From Cladorhizidae sp. MBARI D1340-BT2 (taxonomy: Eukaryota; Porifera; Demospongiae; Poecilosclerida; Cladorhizidae), in assembly GCA_028752905.1 (NCBI GenBank), contig JAQNBH010000014.1, positions 3,626,993 through 3,690,992 of the forward strand: a stretch of DNA of 64,000 bases, in the 5' to 3' direction. Each line of letters starts with the position of its first letter. Positions within the stretch are counted from its first letter, which is position 1. The notes below the pieces were generated by a model. That model was not told the DNA's origin and searched no databases. It was given only the letters and a program-made list of their open reading frames with translations. Of this stretch, positions 30,293 to 39,775 are shown one piece after another. The translations under genes were made by a program, and so were the position numbers.

Positions 30293-30900
30293 CAGTACAA
30301 GCCACCGAAAACTTGGCGTTGCGTTTAAACCCAACATATGTGCAGCGTTTAACCCAACGTATGGGCAACATCCAACTGTGTGCATTTTCTAAACCATCTG
30401 AACAAGAACAACGAAAAGTTAGATGCACCAAACGTTTAAACGCATGAAATGTTTAAATGCCCGAAACATTTACAGAATGGATTGTCTGGGAGTTGCACAT
30501 GGTCGTGCAAGTTCGTTACTTTTAGCGAGAAGATTGACTTACAAGAAGCATAGAATTTTATATCTTCATTTTAGAGCATCGACTATTGTTAGGTTCTTGG
30601 AGGAGGAGGATATGACGGCAACAAGGCTGGACTTAGCACTATCATGAAACCTGCGATAGCCAAGCGGTCTGGTAGTGGGCAATGGCAGCTGTCCAAGAGA
30701 TTGTCTAAGACAAAATGCAAACTGATGACGAGACGACTGCCCACCAGCTGTGCAAGCTCCTCAACAGCAAGGGCTACCCATTGTCGCTGAGGATCATTCT
30801 GTGAAGTAGAACCTCACTGGGATGGACTTTTCAGAGCAGCTCCTACTGCCAGTTGATATGAGACGTAAACAAGGCTCGTGTTAGTCTTGTTAGTTTTGGA
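30293..30900 (+). pseudogene. Tc1-like transposase remnant with left terminal repeat
   Basis: A decayed Tc1/mariner-superfamily element. The left end reads TA-CAGTACAAGCC at 30,291, the usual TA target plus CAGT start. Downstream, about 30,540-30,880 translates in pieces to the N-terminal DNA-binding region of Tc1-like transposases: TIVRFLEEEDMTATR (helix-turn-helix), then DKMQTDDETTAHQLCKLL, then SLGWTF and SSYCQLI in another frame. At least three stops and frame changes interrupt it, and the catalytic DDE half is absent. It lies in the intron of the EGF gene and is inactive. Family assignment rests on remembered conserved motifs; a profile search would confirm it. Confidence 0.7.
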
Positions 30901-30950
30901 TGCTTAAGGCTTTATAATGACTTAGTTAACTCGGAGGGAGACTGGCTTAA

Positions 30951-31779
30951 GGGGGTTCACTACCCCCCCAAATTTTTTTTTTTGTTTTGTTTTTTCCCCA
31001 AAATATGATGACAGTACATGCAAGATGCTGCCTTCAAAATTGGAGAATATTTGGATGCTCCATTCTGGACTTATACTAACTTGTGTACTCCCTTGCGAAG
31101 AAGACGCTTCACGTAATAGTGAGTTTCAATGGCCGCGGAGACCAACAAGGGAAGCAAACCAGTGATTCTGATCATCCCTATAGGACAGACCAAACTTCCC
31201 CTCCCTATTCTTGATTTATGTATATGTATACCACTTTTGGTGCTTTTTTAATGGGTATGGTCAGTTCAACCATTGAAATACTATACTAGTCCTTAAAATG
31301 CCTGTCCCGAAAAAGTTGTTTTGGGGGGCCAAGGACGGTTCTCCCTGCTTCATATTTGGAGTAATCAGAAAAAATTATATAGATTCTGTTTCCTCTCAAT
31401 GAGAGCTACAAGATGACATTCTCTGTTTTTAATTTTAACCAGGTATGATGTCAACAGGTATAAAAAAAACAATGAAAATGCTACCAAGAAATTGCAATAG
31501 TTTTTAAAATCCATGACCACACTATTTAAAAAATGTTATATTGTGTTTCATACTTTGTAATTTCCCCTGTGGTAAGTTGTGAAATCCCAAAGTAAACTAG
31601 TCTCCATATATATATGACGGTCCTCGTGAAATCTTAAATGTTCACTAAGTCCGGATCAGTGTAGTTGGCACAGCACTAGAAGGTAGTCTGTGTATAGGTA
31701 CACATACAAGATTTCAAATAAAAATTCTGGAGCAGAGAGAAGTTGAGTTTTTTTGTGTTTTTTTGGGTAGTGGACCCCC
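30951..31779. mobile_element. TTAA-flanked non-autonomous transposon, family A copy 2
   Basis: An 829-bp copy of the element at 25,177, with TTAA at 30,947-30,950 and 31,780-31,783. The right terminal repeat is identical to copy 1; the left starts GGGGGTTCACTACCC. Interior blocks match closely, for example GAAGACGCTTCACGTAATAG and AATGCTACCAAGAAATTGCA. Copy 1 carries an internal duplication that copy 2 lacks, so copy 2 is closer to the ancestral length. Its right TTAA is also the first four bases of another element end (31,784), so it landed exactly at an existing TTAA boundary. Confidence 0.9.
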
Positions 31780-31783
31780 TTAA

Positions 31784-31925
31784 GGGGTTGGGGGGGGGGG
31801 GGGGCTATGGTACTTAAAAAAAAAGTCAACCTCGAATACAACTTTTTTTGTTTATACTCCTATGAACATAATTTTGCTATCAAAAGATAGCCCACTTGTC
31901 ATGCTTTCAAATGATATGTATACCA
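31784..31925. mobile_element. Family B-like TTAA element, left end
   Basis: Starts GGGGTTGGGGG immediately after TTAA, then a long G run, then CTTAAAAAAAAAGTCAACCTCGA and TCAAAAGATAGCCC. The same sequence occurs in inverted orientation at 40,810-40,949 (GGGCTATCTTTTGA ... GCCCCCCCCTTAA). The start also resembles family B at 26,191. No matching right end is seen nearby. The two ends may belong to one large interrupted element or to two truncated copies. Confidence 0.5.
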
Positions 31926-32050
31926 TATACTTTCTTTTTGTCCTCCTTCAAGGTAACTCAAAGAAGCAAGCACCATTGAAGAAGATGCCGCCCGCTCCCC
32001 ACACTTACTAGTATTTTGTATTGGCTTGTGTGGCTAGAGCATGCATAGTG

Positions 32051-32197
32051 CTACCAATTGAATGGTTTCGAATCTTTAAAAAAAAAATCCACTAGTCATG
32101 GCAAGTTCAAATGTAAAATTTTACCTTAGATCATCAATAACTTCACAAAATCACAAAAGAAGCAATGAATTTTTTTTTGAAACCATTCAATTGGTAG
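32051..32197. mobile_element. Small inverted-repeat element (147 bp)
   Basis: Perfect 19-bp inverted termini CTACCAATTGAATGGTTTC (32,051-32,069 and its complement at 32,179-32,197) enclose an AT-rich core. This looks like a miniature inverted-repeat element. I cannot define a target duplication, so it may be a simple palindrome. Confidence 0.45.
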
Positions 32198-32281
32198 AGT
32201 AAAGACAGAGCTACAAAATGGTATAAAATGTTAGACATAAAAAATAATTGGAATGAGTTATTGTGGGCGGGAGGCAAGGAA

Positions 32282-33085
32282 TCATCGTTTTTGACCAAAA
32301 AAAGTTATAGCAATGTAAACATTGATGTTTGGTGGTTTCGTTATGAGAGCTCCTCTTTCACTGTCTTTCCTCGATTCTCGCCCAGTAACTTGCTGCAGGC
32401 ACCATTCCTGTTTGTGCGAGAGAAAACAAGTCGATATATGGATGTGCAGGCGATCGCTTTCTGCACAGGCACCATTCCTGTTTTGTGTGAAAGAGAAAGA
32501 ACCTGTATACCCTCGACCAATAGCCCTTGCTTCTAGGACAGACCTGCTGTCCAACTCATTTGACTGGGTATGTGGGTCTGAAAGGATAGCATCTTCACCT
32601 TCACAACTCCCATTGGTACAGTGAAGAGCCATCTTTGTGCAGAGTCCTTTTCTGAAGGACAAGTCCTCCCTAACAGTGAGAGGGGAGCCACATGTATTGC
32701 ACTGAGCTTTCTTCATAACCGCTGCTAACAATGCCTCACAAGAAATGAATCTATTTCCTATCATTCTTTTCAAGGAATCAGGGCAAAAGCTATCATCCTC
32801 AGAAGGAGAATCAGCAACAGACAGCTCATCAAGCTCAGCACTTACCGCGACTCCATCGGGCGTTGGCATCGGGAGTGCTAGCTTCTTACTACTCGCTGTC
32901 ACAATTGGTGCCACATTAGTCGCTGGGTCTGCTTCCCAGCTCGGCCTACCAGAAAAACCCTTGCGTTTTATACACCTATCCTTCCTAGGACGAGTAGAAG
33001 TGGAGGGAAAAACTGTTGGAGAAGAATCGAAGACATTATGGTGCTCAGAAGTAGTTGGAAAGATCGAATTGAAATTTTCTCCCAT
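32282..33085 (-). CDS. Possible Mutator-like transposase N-terminal region
   Basis: An intact 267-residue frame on the - strand inside the intron of the EGF gene. Residues 1-90 are Ser/Pro/Thr-rich and low in structure. Residues about 108-185 contain a zinc-ribbon-like pattern: NRFISCEALLAAV, AQCNTCGSPLTVREDLSFR, a KGLCTKMALHC stretch and then SRSVLEARAIGRG. That order resembles the start of Mutator-like transposases of animals, where a CxxC...C ribbon is followed by a conserved R-A-I-G-R-G motif. The last ~80 residues, with an internal repeat of GACAESD/EWCLQQ character, do not fit the family; they arise from a ~69-bp DNA duplication at 32,397-32,500. The catalytic domain is missing, so this is a fragment, a domesticated exon or a decayed element. 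Family call is from memory and moderate. Confidence 0.4.
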   Translation of the reverse strand: MGENFNSIFPTTSEHHNVFDSSPTVFPSTSTRPRKDRCIKRKGFSGRPSWEADPATNVAPIVTASSKKLALPMPTPDGVAVSAELDELSVADSPSEDDSFCPDSLKRMIGNRFISCEALLAAVMKKAQCNTCGSPLTVREDLSFRKGLCTKMALHCTNGSCEGEDAILSDPHTQSNELDSRSVLEARAIGRGYTGSFSFTQNRNGACAESDRLHIHISTCFLSHKQEWCLQQVTGRESRKDSERGALITKPPNINVYIAITFFGQKR

Positions 33086-33116
33086 GTGAGAGGTTTTGTA
33101 CTGACCAGTGGAGCTT

Positions 33117-33124
33117 TGACGTCA
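33117..33124. promoter_or_regulatory. CRE-like palindrome TGACGTCA
   Basis: A perfect 8-bp cAMP-response-element consensus lies about 32 bp upstream of the ATG of the - strand frame ending at 33,085. A second TACGTCAT half-match and a CTGCGCAG motif lie further upstream. This could be a promoter for that frame, but the motif is short and activity is inferred. Confidence 0.3.
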
Positions 33125-33304
33125 GTGTGTGCCTAGCACGTTCTCAGGGGCCCTGCGCAGTTGCTATGACTGCAACCAGCACAGAAAGTACGTCATCATG
33201 GTTTATGAATGAGGCCCAGGGTATGGACGGTTGATAGTAGCCGCGCGCTTCGAAGTTGACCTTCAGGGGGGACAATGGCATTTTTGGGGGGAGGGTGACC
33301 CACA

Positions 33305-33405
33305 TGTATTTTTTGTTGTGGTTACCACCTTATAACTCCATAGATTCTGTAAACTTCATGGTATGGACTTGATATATAGCTCAAAAGATATGGTACGACA
33401 AAAAA
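33305..33405 (+). mobile_element. Fragment of the palindromic element family
   Basis: About 85 bp (GTGGTTACCACC ... GATTCTGTAAACTTCATGGT ... TATATAGCTCAAAAGATA) match the left arm of the 617-bp palindrome at 39,776. It is a truncated single arm, showing that the palindrome belongs to a dispersed family. Confidence 0.65.
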
Positions 33406-33461
33406 TTCCGAGGCCACAGTGAAACAATCTATCAAAAGTTGCTATATAGACCTACGTGGTT

Positions 33462-33615
33462 GAGCTAGTACATGGAGCCTACAATGTTAACTCTCTAATC
33501 TAAGCCAAAGCTGCTAGACCTACTGCCTGGTTGAGCTAGTACATGGAGCCTTCAATATTAACTCTCTAATCTAAGCCTAAGCTGCTAGACCTACTGCCTA
33601 GTACATGGAGGCTAC
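33462..33615. repeat. Tandem duplication of ~80 bp
   Basis: GGTTGAGCTAGTACATGGAG and the following TTAACTCTCTAATCTAAGCC occur twice in tandem, with a partial third unit ending GTACATGGAGGCTACAATGT. It is intronic with no coding content. Confidence 0.8.
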
Positions 33616-34168
33616 AATGTAACTTTTTTTTTTGCTTAAGCATATGAAATAACTACGTAAGGTCATTGTATATACCAAACAGTCATTTTGTGCAGTCATT
33701 TTGTGTTATTCTAGATTGGAAATAAGCTAGGTCTTGGACTGCCTGGTCGAGCCAGTATTGGGTCCTCACTGTTTGTTCTTAGCTAGCTAGAAAAAGGAAA
33801 AATAGCTTGATTTGTAAAAAAATATAGCTCCAGATATACCATCCAGTATTCCATTTGTAAAAACAACAACAACAACCGATACTCAAGTACTGACTTGAAC
33901 AGCTTGTGGCGATCAAGCAAATTCCAGTTACACCAAAGTTATATTATAGCAAGTTTAACAGGTAAGAGGACCATTTACAGACGTGGTTTCCTTCAACACT
34001 TCCCTTAAACTCGTTCTGAAATAATTCGAAGACAAACAGCTCCAGGACGCTCTCAAAAGAACAAGTAACTAGTTTGAGCTTTGCCCGCTTTTTCCCTTAT
34101 GTTCGTATGTCCATGCACATGCCTGTTCTCGCACTTGGTGTGCGATATGATTTAATGGACCCGAAAAA
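33616..34168. other. Intron sequence upstream of LINE 1
   Basis: Unique AT-rich sequence with a short (CAA)n tract near 33,870. Part of it may be the LINE 5' UTR, but its start cannot be fixed from one copy. No other feature is seen. Confidence 0.4.
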
Positions 34169-35177
34169 ATGGCGGTGAACCTGATACATGATGCGTGCGT
34201 GGTATGTTCTAAGGATGAAGAATCCTCGGAGGAAGGCTCAAGGTGGATTGGATGTGAAGGGTCTTGCGGGGGATGGTCACCAAAGATGTGTTGGCATGTC
34301 TGAGGAGGATATTAAGAGTTTAGGTGAGAAAAAATGGGCTTGTAGTCAATGTTGTGGGAGTTTGGATGGAGTAAGTGTGGGGAAGGGAGAAGTTCATGCT
34401 GAAGGTAAAGGAGAAGAAGTGCTGGTTATGAAGTGTGTTGATATGAAGAACCGGAAAGAGGCACGAGAAAGAGTAATGAATAGTGTAGTAAGTTGTTTCA
34501 GTGAAAAGGTTATGATAAGGAAGCAGGAGATAATAGAGAAAATTAAGGAGGAGTATCGGGACGAGAGAGATGGTGGTGGGTTAGTAGATACCAATGCCAC
34601 CAACACTGTTCATATATTGACGAGGGAGGTGATAAAGAAGTTGGAACATAGAGAGAGTGGTGATGTGTGGATCAATATGAAACTTATGGAAAATCTTCAA
34701 ATGGGTGATGTGCTGGTTAATGTCTTGTTGAGGGTGGAAGAACTAGAAAATCAGGTAGAGCATAAACAGAGAAGAATTGAAGTCTTAGGGAGGAAGTTAG
34801 AGCAGGTGATGGCGGAAGAAGGAGGGAACAGGAAGCATGCCAAGGGGGTGGTAGAGGAAGTGGGTAAGAAAGATAAAGCTGAGAAGGTGGTAAAGGAAAC
34901 AGGACAAGTAAAGCTGGTGAAGGACGGAGAAGGATGGAGGAATATAGATCAGGATATTAAGAAGAGGGACGAAGAAAATTTTCACGAGGTCTTGAACAAA
35001 CTGGTGGGGAGGCCATTTATCATGAGAAAGACAGGAAGATACAAGAGGAGGAAAGAGAGTCTGGGGGGAAATGGAGTGTATATGGTGCAAGGGATGTATC
35101 AGCATCGGCATATGAAGAATCGCCAGCAAGTGAAACAACAGGAGAAGGCACGCAGGGAAAGAAGTCTGATTGCATAA
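34169..35177 (+). pseudogene. LINE 1 ORF1, PHD-finger and coiled-coil protein (frameshifted)
   Basis: ORF1 of LINEs binds the element RNA. The best start is ATG at 34,169 (AAAAAATGG context), whose frame gives DACVVCSKDEESSEEG and then WIGCEGSCGGW, the first zinc-binding half of a PHD finger. The second half, HQRCVGMSEEDIKSLG and then KKWACSQC, is in the frame of the long open stretch from 34,188. The two meet at about 34,279. LINE 2 reads GGWFHQRC with two extra bases at this point, so LINE 1 has a 2-bp deletion. Downstream is a highly charged region with a coiled-coil-like segment (VLLRVEELENQVEHKQRRIE, about 34,710-34,780) and a Lys/Glu-rich tail. Pairing C-x2-C ... C-x3-C ... H-x2-C ... 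C-x2-C is otherwise complete. Confidence 0.8.
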
Positions 35178-35179
35178 GG

Positions 35180-38100
35180 GTGGTGGAGCGAGGGGGGAGA
35201 GTGGATGGAGGCCAGGAAGAAAAATCAAGGGGAACGTATCTACTGCGATCTGGTACATGTGGGTTGTCAGGGGGAGAATCGCTGGTGGACAACAACACAG
35301 AGAGGGATCGAGAGAGGCAAGAACCGTCAGGTGGGGGAGCACCAGGAGGGGATTCATACAGGGAAGGAGCACCTGCTGGCCAAAGCAAAGATGTCAATGA
35401 GCATGAACAAACCCAAGCTGTGAGAGCAAAGAGTATGTTGAGGAGGGTGGGGGTTGGGAGAGGGACCAAAGATAGGGAAACTGGGCGGTTGAGAGTGGCA
35501 TTTGTTAATTGTAGAGGATGGTGGTCAAGGGAGGTGGATTTGAAGGTAGTGTTGTGAACGAAGAAGTTTGATGTGCTGGGATTAGCGGAGACATTTTTGC
35601 AGAAGGAGGATGAGGTGAGTGTGGCAGGATATGAGTGGTATGGAAGGAATAGAGAGGGTGGCAGGCGGGCGAGTGGAGGTGTGGGAGTTCTGGTGCATGA
35701 GAGTTTGGAATCTAGGTTGAGGAAGTCAAGAGAAGGTTTGCTGTGGGTGGAGTTAAGCGGAGCGAGGAGAAGAAAAACCATGGTAGGGGTAGTGTATGTG
35801 AACCCAGAAGGAGTGAGAGTGAGTGAGACGGAGGTATTGTTTGAGGTATTGCAGGAGGATGTGGTGAAGTATGAAGAGAAAGGGTTCGATGTTGTTATGA
35901 TGGGGGACTTCAATGCAAAGGTTGGATTAGGAGTGGAGGACAACCCAAACAGTAATGGAAGGCGGTTGTTGGAGTTGGTTAGGGTTGGAGGTCTGGTTGT
36001 GGGGAACGAGTTGCAGTGCTGTGAGGGCAGGTGGACGTGGGAATGTGGGGAGAGAAAGTCGGTCATAGACTATATGTTGTTTAGTGAGGACATGGATGTA
36101 GCTAGGGTGGTAGTTGAGGACTCAGGCAAGCTGGATGTGGGGTCGGACCATAACATTATTTGGGGAGAAATCACGTGGGGTAGGAGAGAGGTACAAGTGA
36201 GAAGAGAGCGACATAAATGGAGAGTTGACAATAGGCTAGACTGGATGGAGTATCAGGAGGCAGTGGAGGAAATGTTCATGGGGTGGGAAGAGGAGGTGAG
36301 AGAGCTTGAGCAAGAGTTGGGAGGAAACATAGTTGAAGAGGTGTGGGGTAGGTGGAAGGAGAAAGTTTTGTCTGCAGCGGAGAAAGGAATTGGAAGGAAG
36401 AAGATTACAGACCGGTCAGAGGGATGGTGGTCAGGGGATGTGGAGTGGTTGATTGGTGTCAGGAAGGAGAAATGTAAGAGGCTAAGGGAAGCCAGGAAGA
36501 GAGGGGAGAGAGAGGCTACATTAAGACAACTATGGGATGACTATAGAGAAGCAAGAAAGGAAGTGAAAAAGACTATTAGGATAGAGAAGAAGGAATTGAG
36601 GAAGAGAACTATAAAGAAGATTAGAGAGCAGGGTGGGACTAGTTGTAAGCTGTTTTGGAATGATTTAAGAGCAAAGAGGAAGGAGAGAAGGATAAAAGGA
36701 GTGAGAGATGAAGAGGGAAGGATGGTAGAGGAGGAAGTCGAGGTGTTGGAGGTGATGGCAAAACACTGGGAAGAGCTGGGGAGGAAAAAACAGGATGCCA
36801 CAGTACAAGAATTAGAGATGGGAGAAGTGGGTGGGCATGAGCTGGGTATGTGTGAAGAAGTAAGCTGGGAAGAAGTAGTAGAGGTATTAAAGTGTTTGAA
36901 GAGAGGAAAGGCTCCAGGCCCTGATGGAATGTTGAATGAGATGCTGATGTATGGAGGTAGAAGGTTGGTGGAAGTGATGGTGCAGGTGATGAATGTGGTG
37001 ATGAGGATTGAGTGCTGCCCAGTGGACTGGAAGAGGAGTTTACTAGTACCTCTCCACAAGGATGGTGACGAGGATGAAGTAGGGAATTATAGGGGAATTT
37101 CATTGTGTTGTAATGTGGTGAAGGTGTTTGCGAGAGTGTTGGTGAGGAGGTTGGGAGTGTTCGCTGAGGATAAGATTTTGACGGAAGCACAAGGAGGATT
37201 TAGGAGACAGAGGAGATGTTCAGACCAGTGGTTGGTGTTAAGAGGAGTTTGTGAAGTGAGGAAGAGCGAGAAAAAAGCTTCATATCTGGCTTTCCTGGAT
37301 ATAAGTAAGGCATATGACAGTGTGTGGAGGGAGGGACTGTGGCAGAAGTTGAGGCAGTATGGAGTAGAAGAGAAGCTTGTGAGGACATGTGAAGGATTGT
37401 ATAGTGGGGTGGAGACGACGGTGGTATTGAATGGAAGGAGGTCAAGGTGGTTCACTGTGGAGAATGGACTTAGGCAGGGATGTCCTTTGTCTCCACTTCT
37501 TTTCAATATATATCTGATGGGAATGGCAGAGGAATTGGAGAGAGCTGAGCTAGGAGTCAAAGTGGAAGGCTGCTGGTGTGGGGCACTCATGTATGCAGAT
37601 GATGTTGTTCTTCTGGCTGACTCAGGGGTGGAACTGCAAGCTATGTTGGATGTGGTACAGGCTTATGTGTTAAGGTGGAAGATGAAATTTAATAGCAAGA
37701 AGAGCAGGTCATGGTAGTAGGGAAGAAGGAATCAGAAGTGCATTGGAGGATTGGTGAGGAGATATTGGAAGAGGTCAAAGAATTCAAGTACTTAGGAATA
37801 TGGTTTGATAGGAAGCTAAGGGGTAATGTTCAGTTAGAGAAGATGGCAAAGAAGGCAGAAGGGTGGGTTGGAAAGGTAATATGGATGAGTAGAGTGAATG
37901 GGCAGGTGGAAGTAGACAGAGGAAGAATGGTGTGGGAGCTTCTAGCGAGACCCAGTATGGAGCATGCAGCCGAAGTGTGGTGGACAGGAGGACGGAATGC
38001 TCGCAAGAATTGGAGTCAGCACAGATGAGAGTGGGTAGGAGACTGTTGGGGGCAAGTGATACAGTAGCAGGAGTGGCAATACGGGGAGATATGGGGTGGA

Positions 38101-38846
38101 GGAAGCTAGAGGAGAGGAGGGAAGAGATGAAGGTTTTGTTTGGCAAGAGATTAGAGGTGTTGGAACAGAGCAGATTGGTTAAAGTTGTTGTAAATAAACT
38201 AAGAGAGGATGGAGGAATTGGATGGTGGGAAGAATATGAGATCTTGAGGAGAAAGTACAAGATAAACAACGAGGTTGGGTCAGTGCGCAAGTGGAAGGGG
38301 AAAGTGAAGGTGAGAAATGAGAAGGAATGGGAGGAGGAAGTAGACGGGAAAAGTACGCTGAATTTTTATAAATCGGCAAAGAATGGTGCAGGGGTGGAGA
38401 GGTATGTGAGGTCCATGCATGGTCAGGAAGGTGTGCGGCTGCAATTTAGACTGAGGACTGCATCAACTGGGTTGTTAGAGGATAAGAAGAGATGTGGGAT
38501 AGTTAGGGATGAGAGGTGTATAATGTGTGATAGTGGAGCAGGGGAGGATGTGGAACATTTCTTGGTGACATGCGGGGAATTTGAGAGGGATCGGCTGGTT
38601 CTGATACATGAGGTACGCAGAATTGCAGGGGCAAGACAGTGGCTGGATGAATTAAGAAGAGTGAGTAAGGATGGAAAGGTGGCATTGCTTTTGGGGAAAG
38701 ATGTGGAGGGAGTAAGTGATGCAGTGATGGAGGAGGTGGGTGAGTGTGTTATGTATTGGGTAGGGAAGTGGTGGCAGAGGAGAAAGGAATTGTTGTATGG
38801 TCAGCTGAGGAATGATCTTTGGTCCCCTCCTGTCCCCCCTTCCTGA
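35180..38846 (+). pseudogene. LINE 1 ORF2, AP endonuclease and reverse transcriptase
   Basis: Encodes the target-nicking endonuclease and reverse transcriptase. Endonuclease motifs in order: VAFVNCRGWW, LGLAETFLQ (catalytic Glu), GVVYVNP, MGDFNAKVG and SDHNIIW. RT motifs: KAPGPDG, NYRGISL, FLDISKAYDSVW (motif A Asp), RQGCPLSPLLFNIYL and MYADDVVLL (motif C, YADD). A C-terminal knuckle CIMCDSGAGEDVEHFLVTC (near 38,520-38,575) is typical of CR1/Jockey-type elements. Lesions: an in-frame TGA at 35,555 (a CGA-to-TGA change would explain it), a 1-bp loss near 37,708 (LINE 2 reads KSKSITVG through it) and a 1-bp loss near 38,012 (LINE 2 again keeps the frame). All catalytic residues are intact. The final stop is at 38,844-38,846. 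Confidence 0.88.
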
Positions 38847-39049
38847 GCAGCGGGACACTCGTAACTTAATATTGTGGATAATTTTATTAATTAAGTACTG
38901 TTGACTTCTTTTTAAAATATAGATTGTTATTAGGTTAGTTACTAAATAGTTTCACACTGTGCTGTATTATATATGTGATGGCCTTAACAGGCTCAGCAAT
39001 AGCAACATTAAATCATAAAACGCAGCAACGTTTGAAATAAACAATACTC

Positions 39050-39152
39050 TGTACTTTACGTTTCTTCAACGTTTCTTTGGCCAACTGTCATGCGTTGCAT
39101 GTACGTTGGGTTTAAATGCACCGCCAATTTTGGGGGGGGGGGCTTGTATCGT
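39050..39152 (-). mobile_element. Tc1-type terminal repeat fragment
   Basis: Read on the - strand this begins TACAAGCC and continues AATTGGCGGTGCATTTAAAC and CCAACGT. It matches the left end of the Tc1 remnant at 30,293 (TACAAGCC, ACTTGGCGTTGCGTTTAAAC, CCAACAT) in inverted orientation. It is a second, terminal-only copy. An internal G run shows local slippage. Confidence 0.5.
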
Positions 39153-39349
39153 CGTATGCTTCAGTTTCTGGTGGCATGCTCTTTATGGTATAATTTCATC
39201 ATCAATAGAGAACGTGTCCGCAGAGAACATGCATGCTAGTTGTTGGCACATGTTGTGGCGATTGTTTTCTTGCTGATTGTGTTGACCATATTGTATTGTA
39301 TATAGTGTTGCCATGTGGTTGTAGTAAACCATTGCTTATTCATCAAGTC

Positions 39350-39632
39350 ACTAGGACTGTAAAGACATGCAAAAACAGCAAACTACAGAAAACAATTAGT
39401 ACACATAACTCACTGACAATTGGCAGGTGAAGTGAGGTCTCATGGGGGAGTTTGACAGCAATATTTTGGTGTGTGTGTGGGGGGGGGGGGCAATAGGACT
39501 GTAAAGACGTGCAAACTACAGAAAACAATTAGTACACATAACTCACTGACTAATTGGCAGGTGAAGTGAGGACTCATTGGGGAGTTTGACAGCAATATTT
39601 TGGTGTGTGTGTGTGGGGGGGGGGGGCAAATT
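39350..39632. repeat. ~135-bp tandem duplication
   Basis: AGGACTGTAAAGAC(A/G)TGCA to the (GT)n(G)n tract occurs twice (about 39,352-39,490 and 39,494-39,627). Shared blocks include ACAATTAGTACACATAACTC and TTTGACAGCAATATTTTGGT. Confidence 0.85.
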
Positions 39633-39775
39633 TGTCTATTTCATGTCTTAATTAAATTCATCACCAATCACAAATGAAGCAGGTTTACATAAACTTTTAA
39701 AAGAAATTGTTGTCTTAGAGTATAACTGGGGGCCGCTCCAATTTTTTTATTTTTTTTTTTATTTTTTTAAACTTG

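Larger units (their letters stand above)
34169..39015 (+). mobile_element. CR1-like non-LTR retrotransposon, LINE 1
   Basis: A nearly complete LINE with two reading frames followed by a 3' UTR ending near the CAGGCTCAGCAATAGCAACA stretch at 38,990-39,010. A decayed second copy at 50,758-57,275 shares both frames and the 3' UTR (CAAGGCTCAACAGAACAATT), which fixes the boundaries. The order PHD finger, coiled coil, AP endonuclease, reverse transcriptase and C-terminal Cys/His knuckle matches the CR1/L2 group, where PHD-type ORF1 proteins are known. The element is in the sense orientation within the EGF gene intron. Only four clear lesions separate it from open frames, so it is young but inactive. 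Confidence 0.85.

Noticed and set aside
32228..33089. Plus-strand frames overlapping the zinc-ribbon frame
   Set aside because: They lack motifs and are the complement of the better supported - strand frame.
34394..38858. Long - strand frames opposite LINE 1
   Set aside because: Ser/Pro/Leu-rich shadows of the purine-rich LINE coding strand; no conserved motifs.
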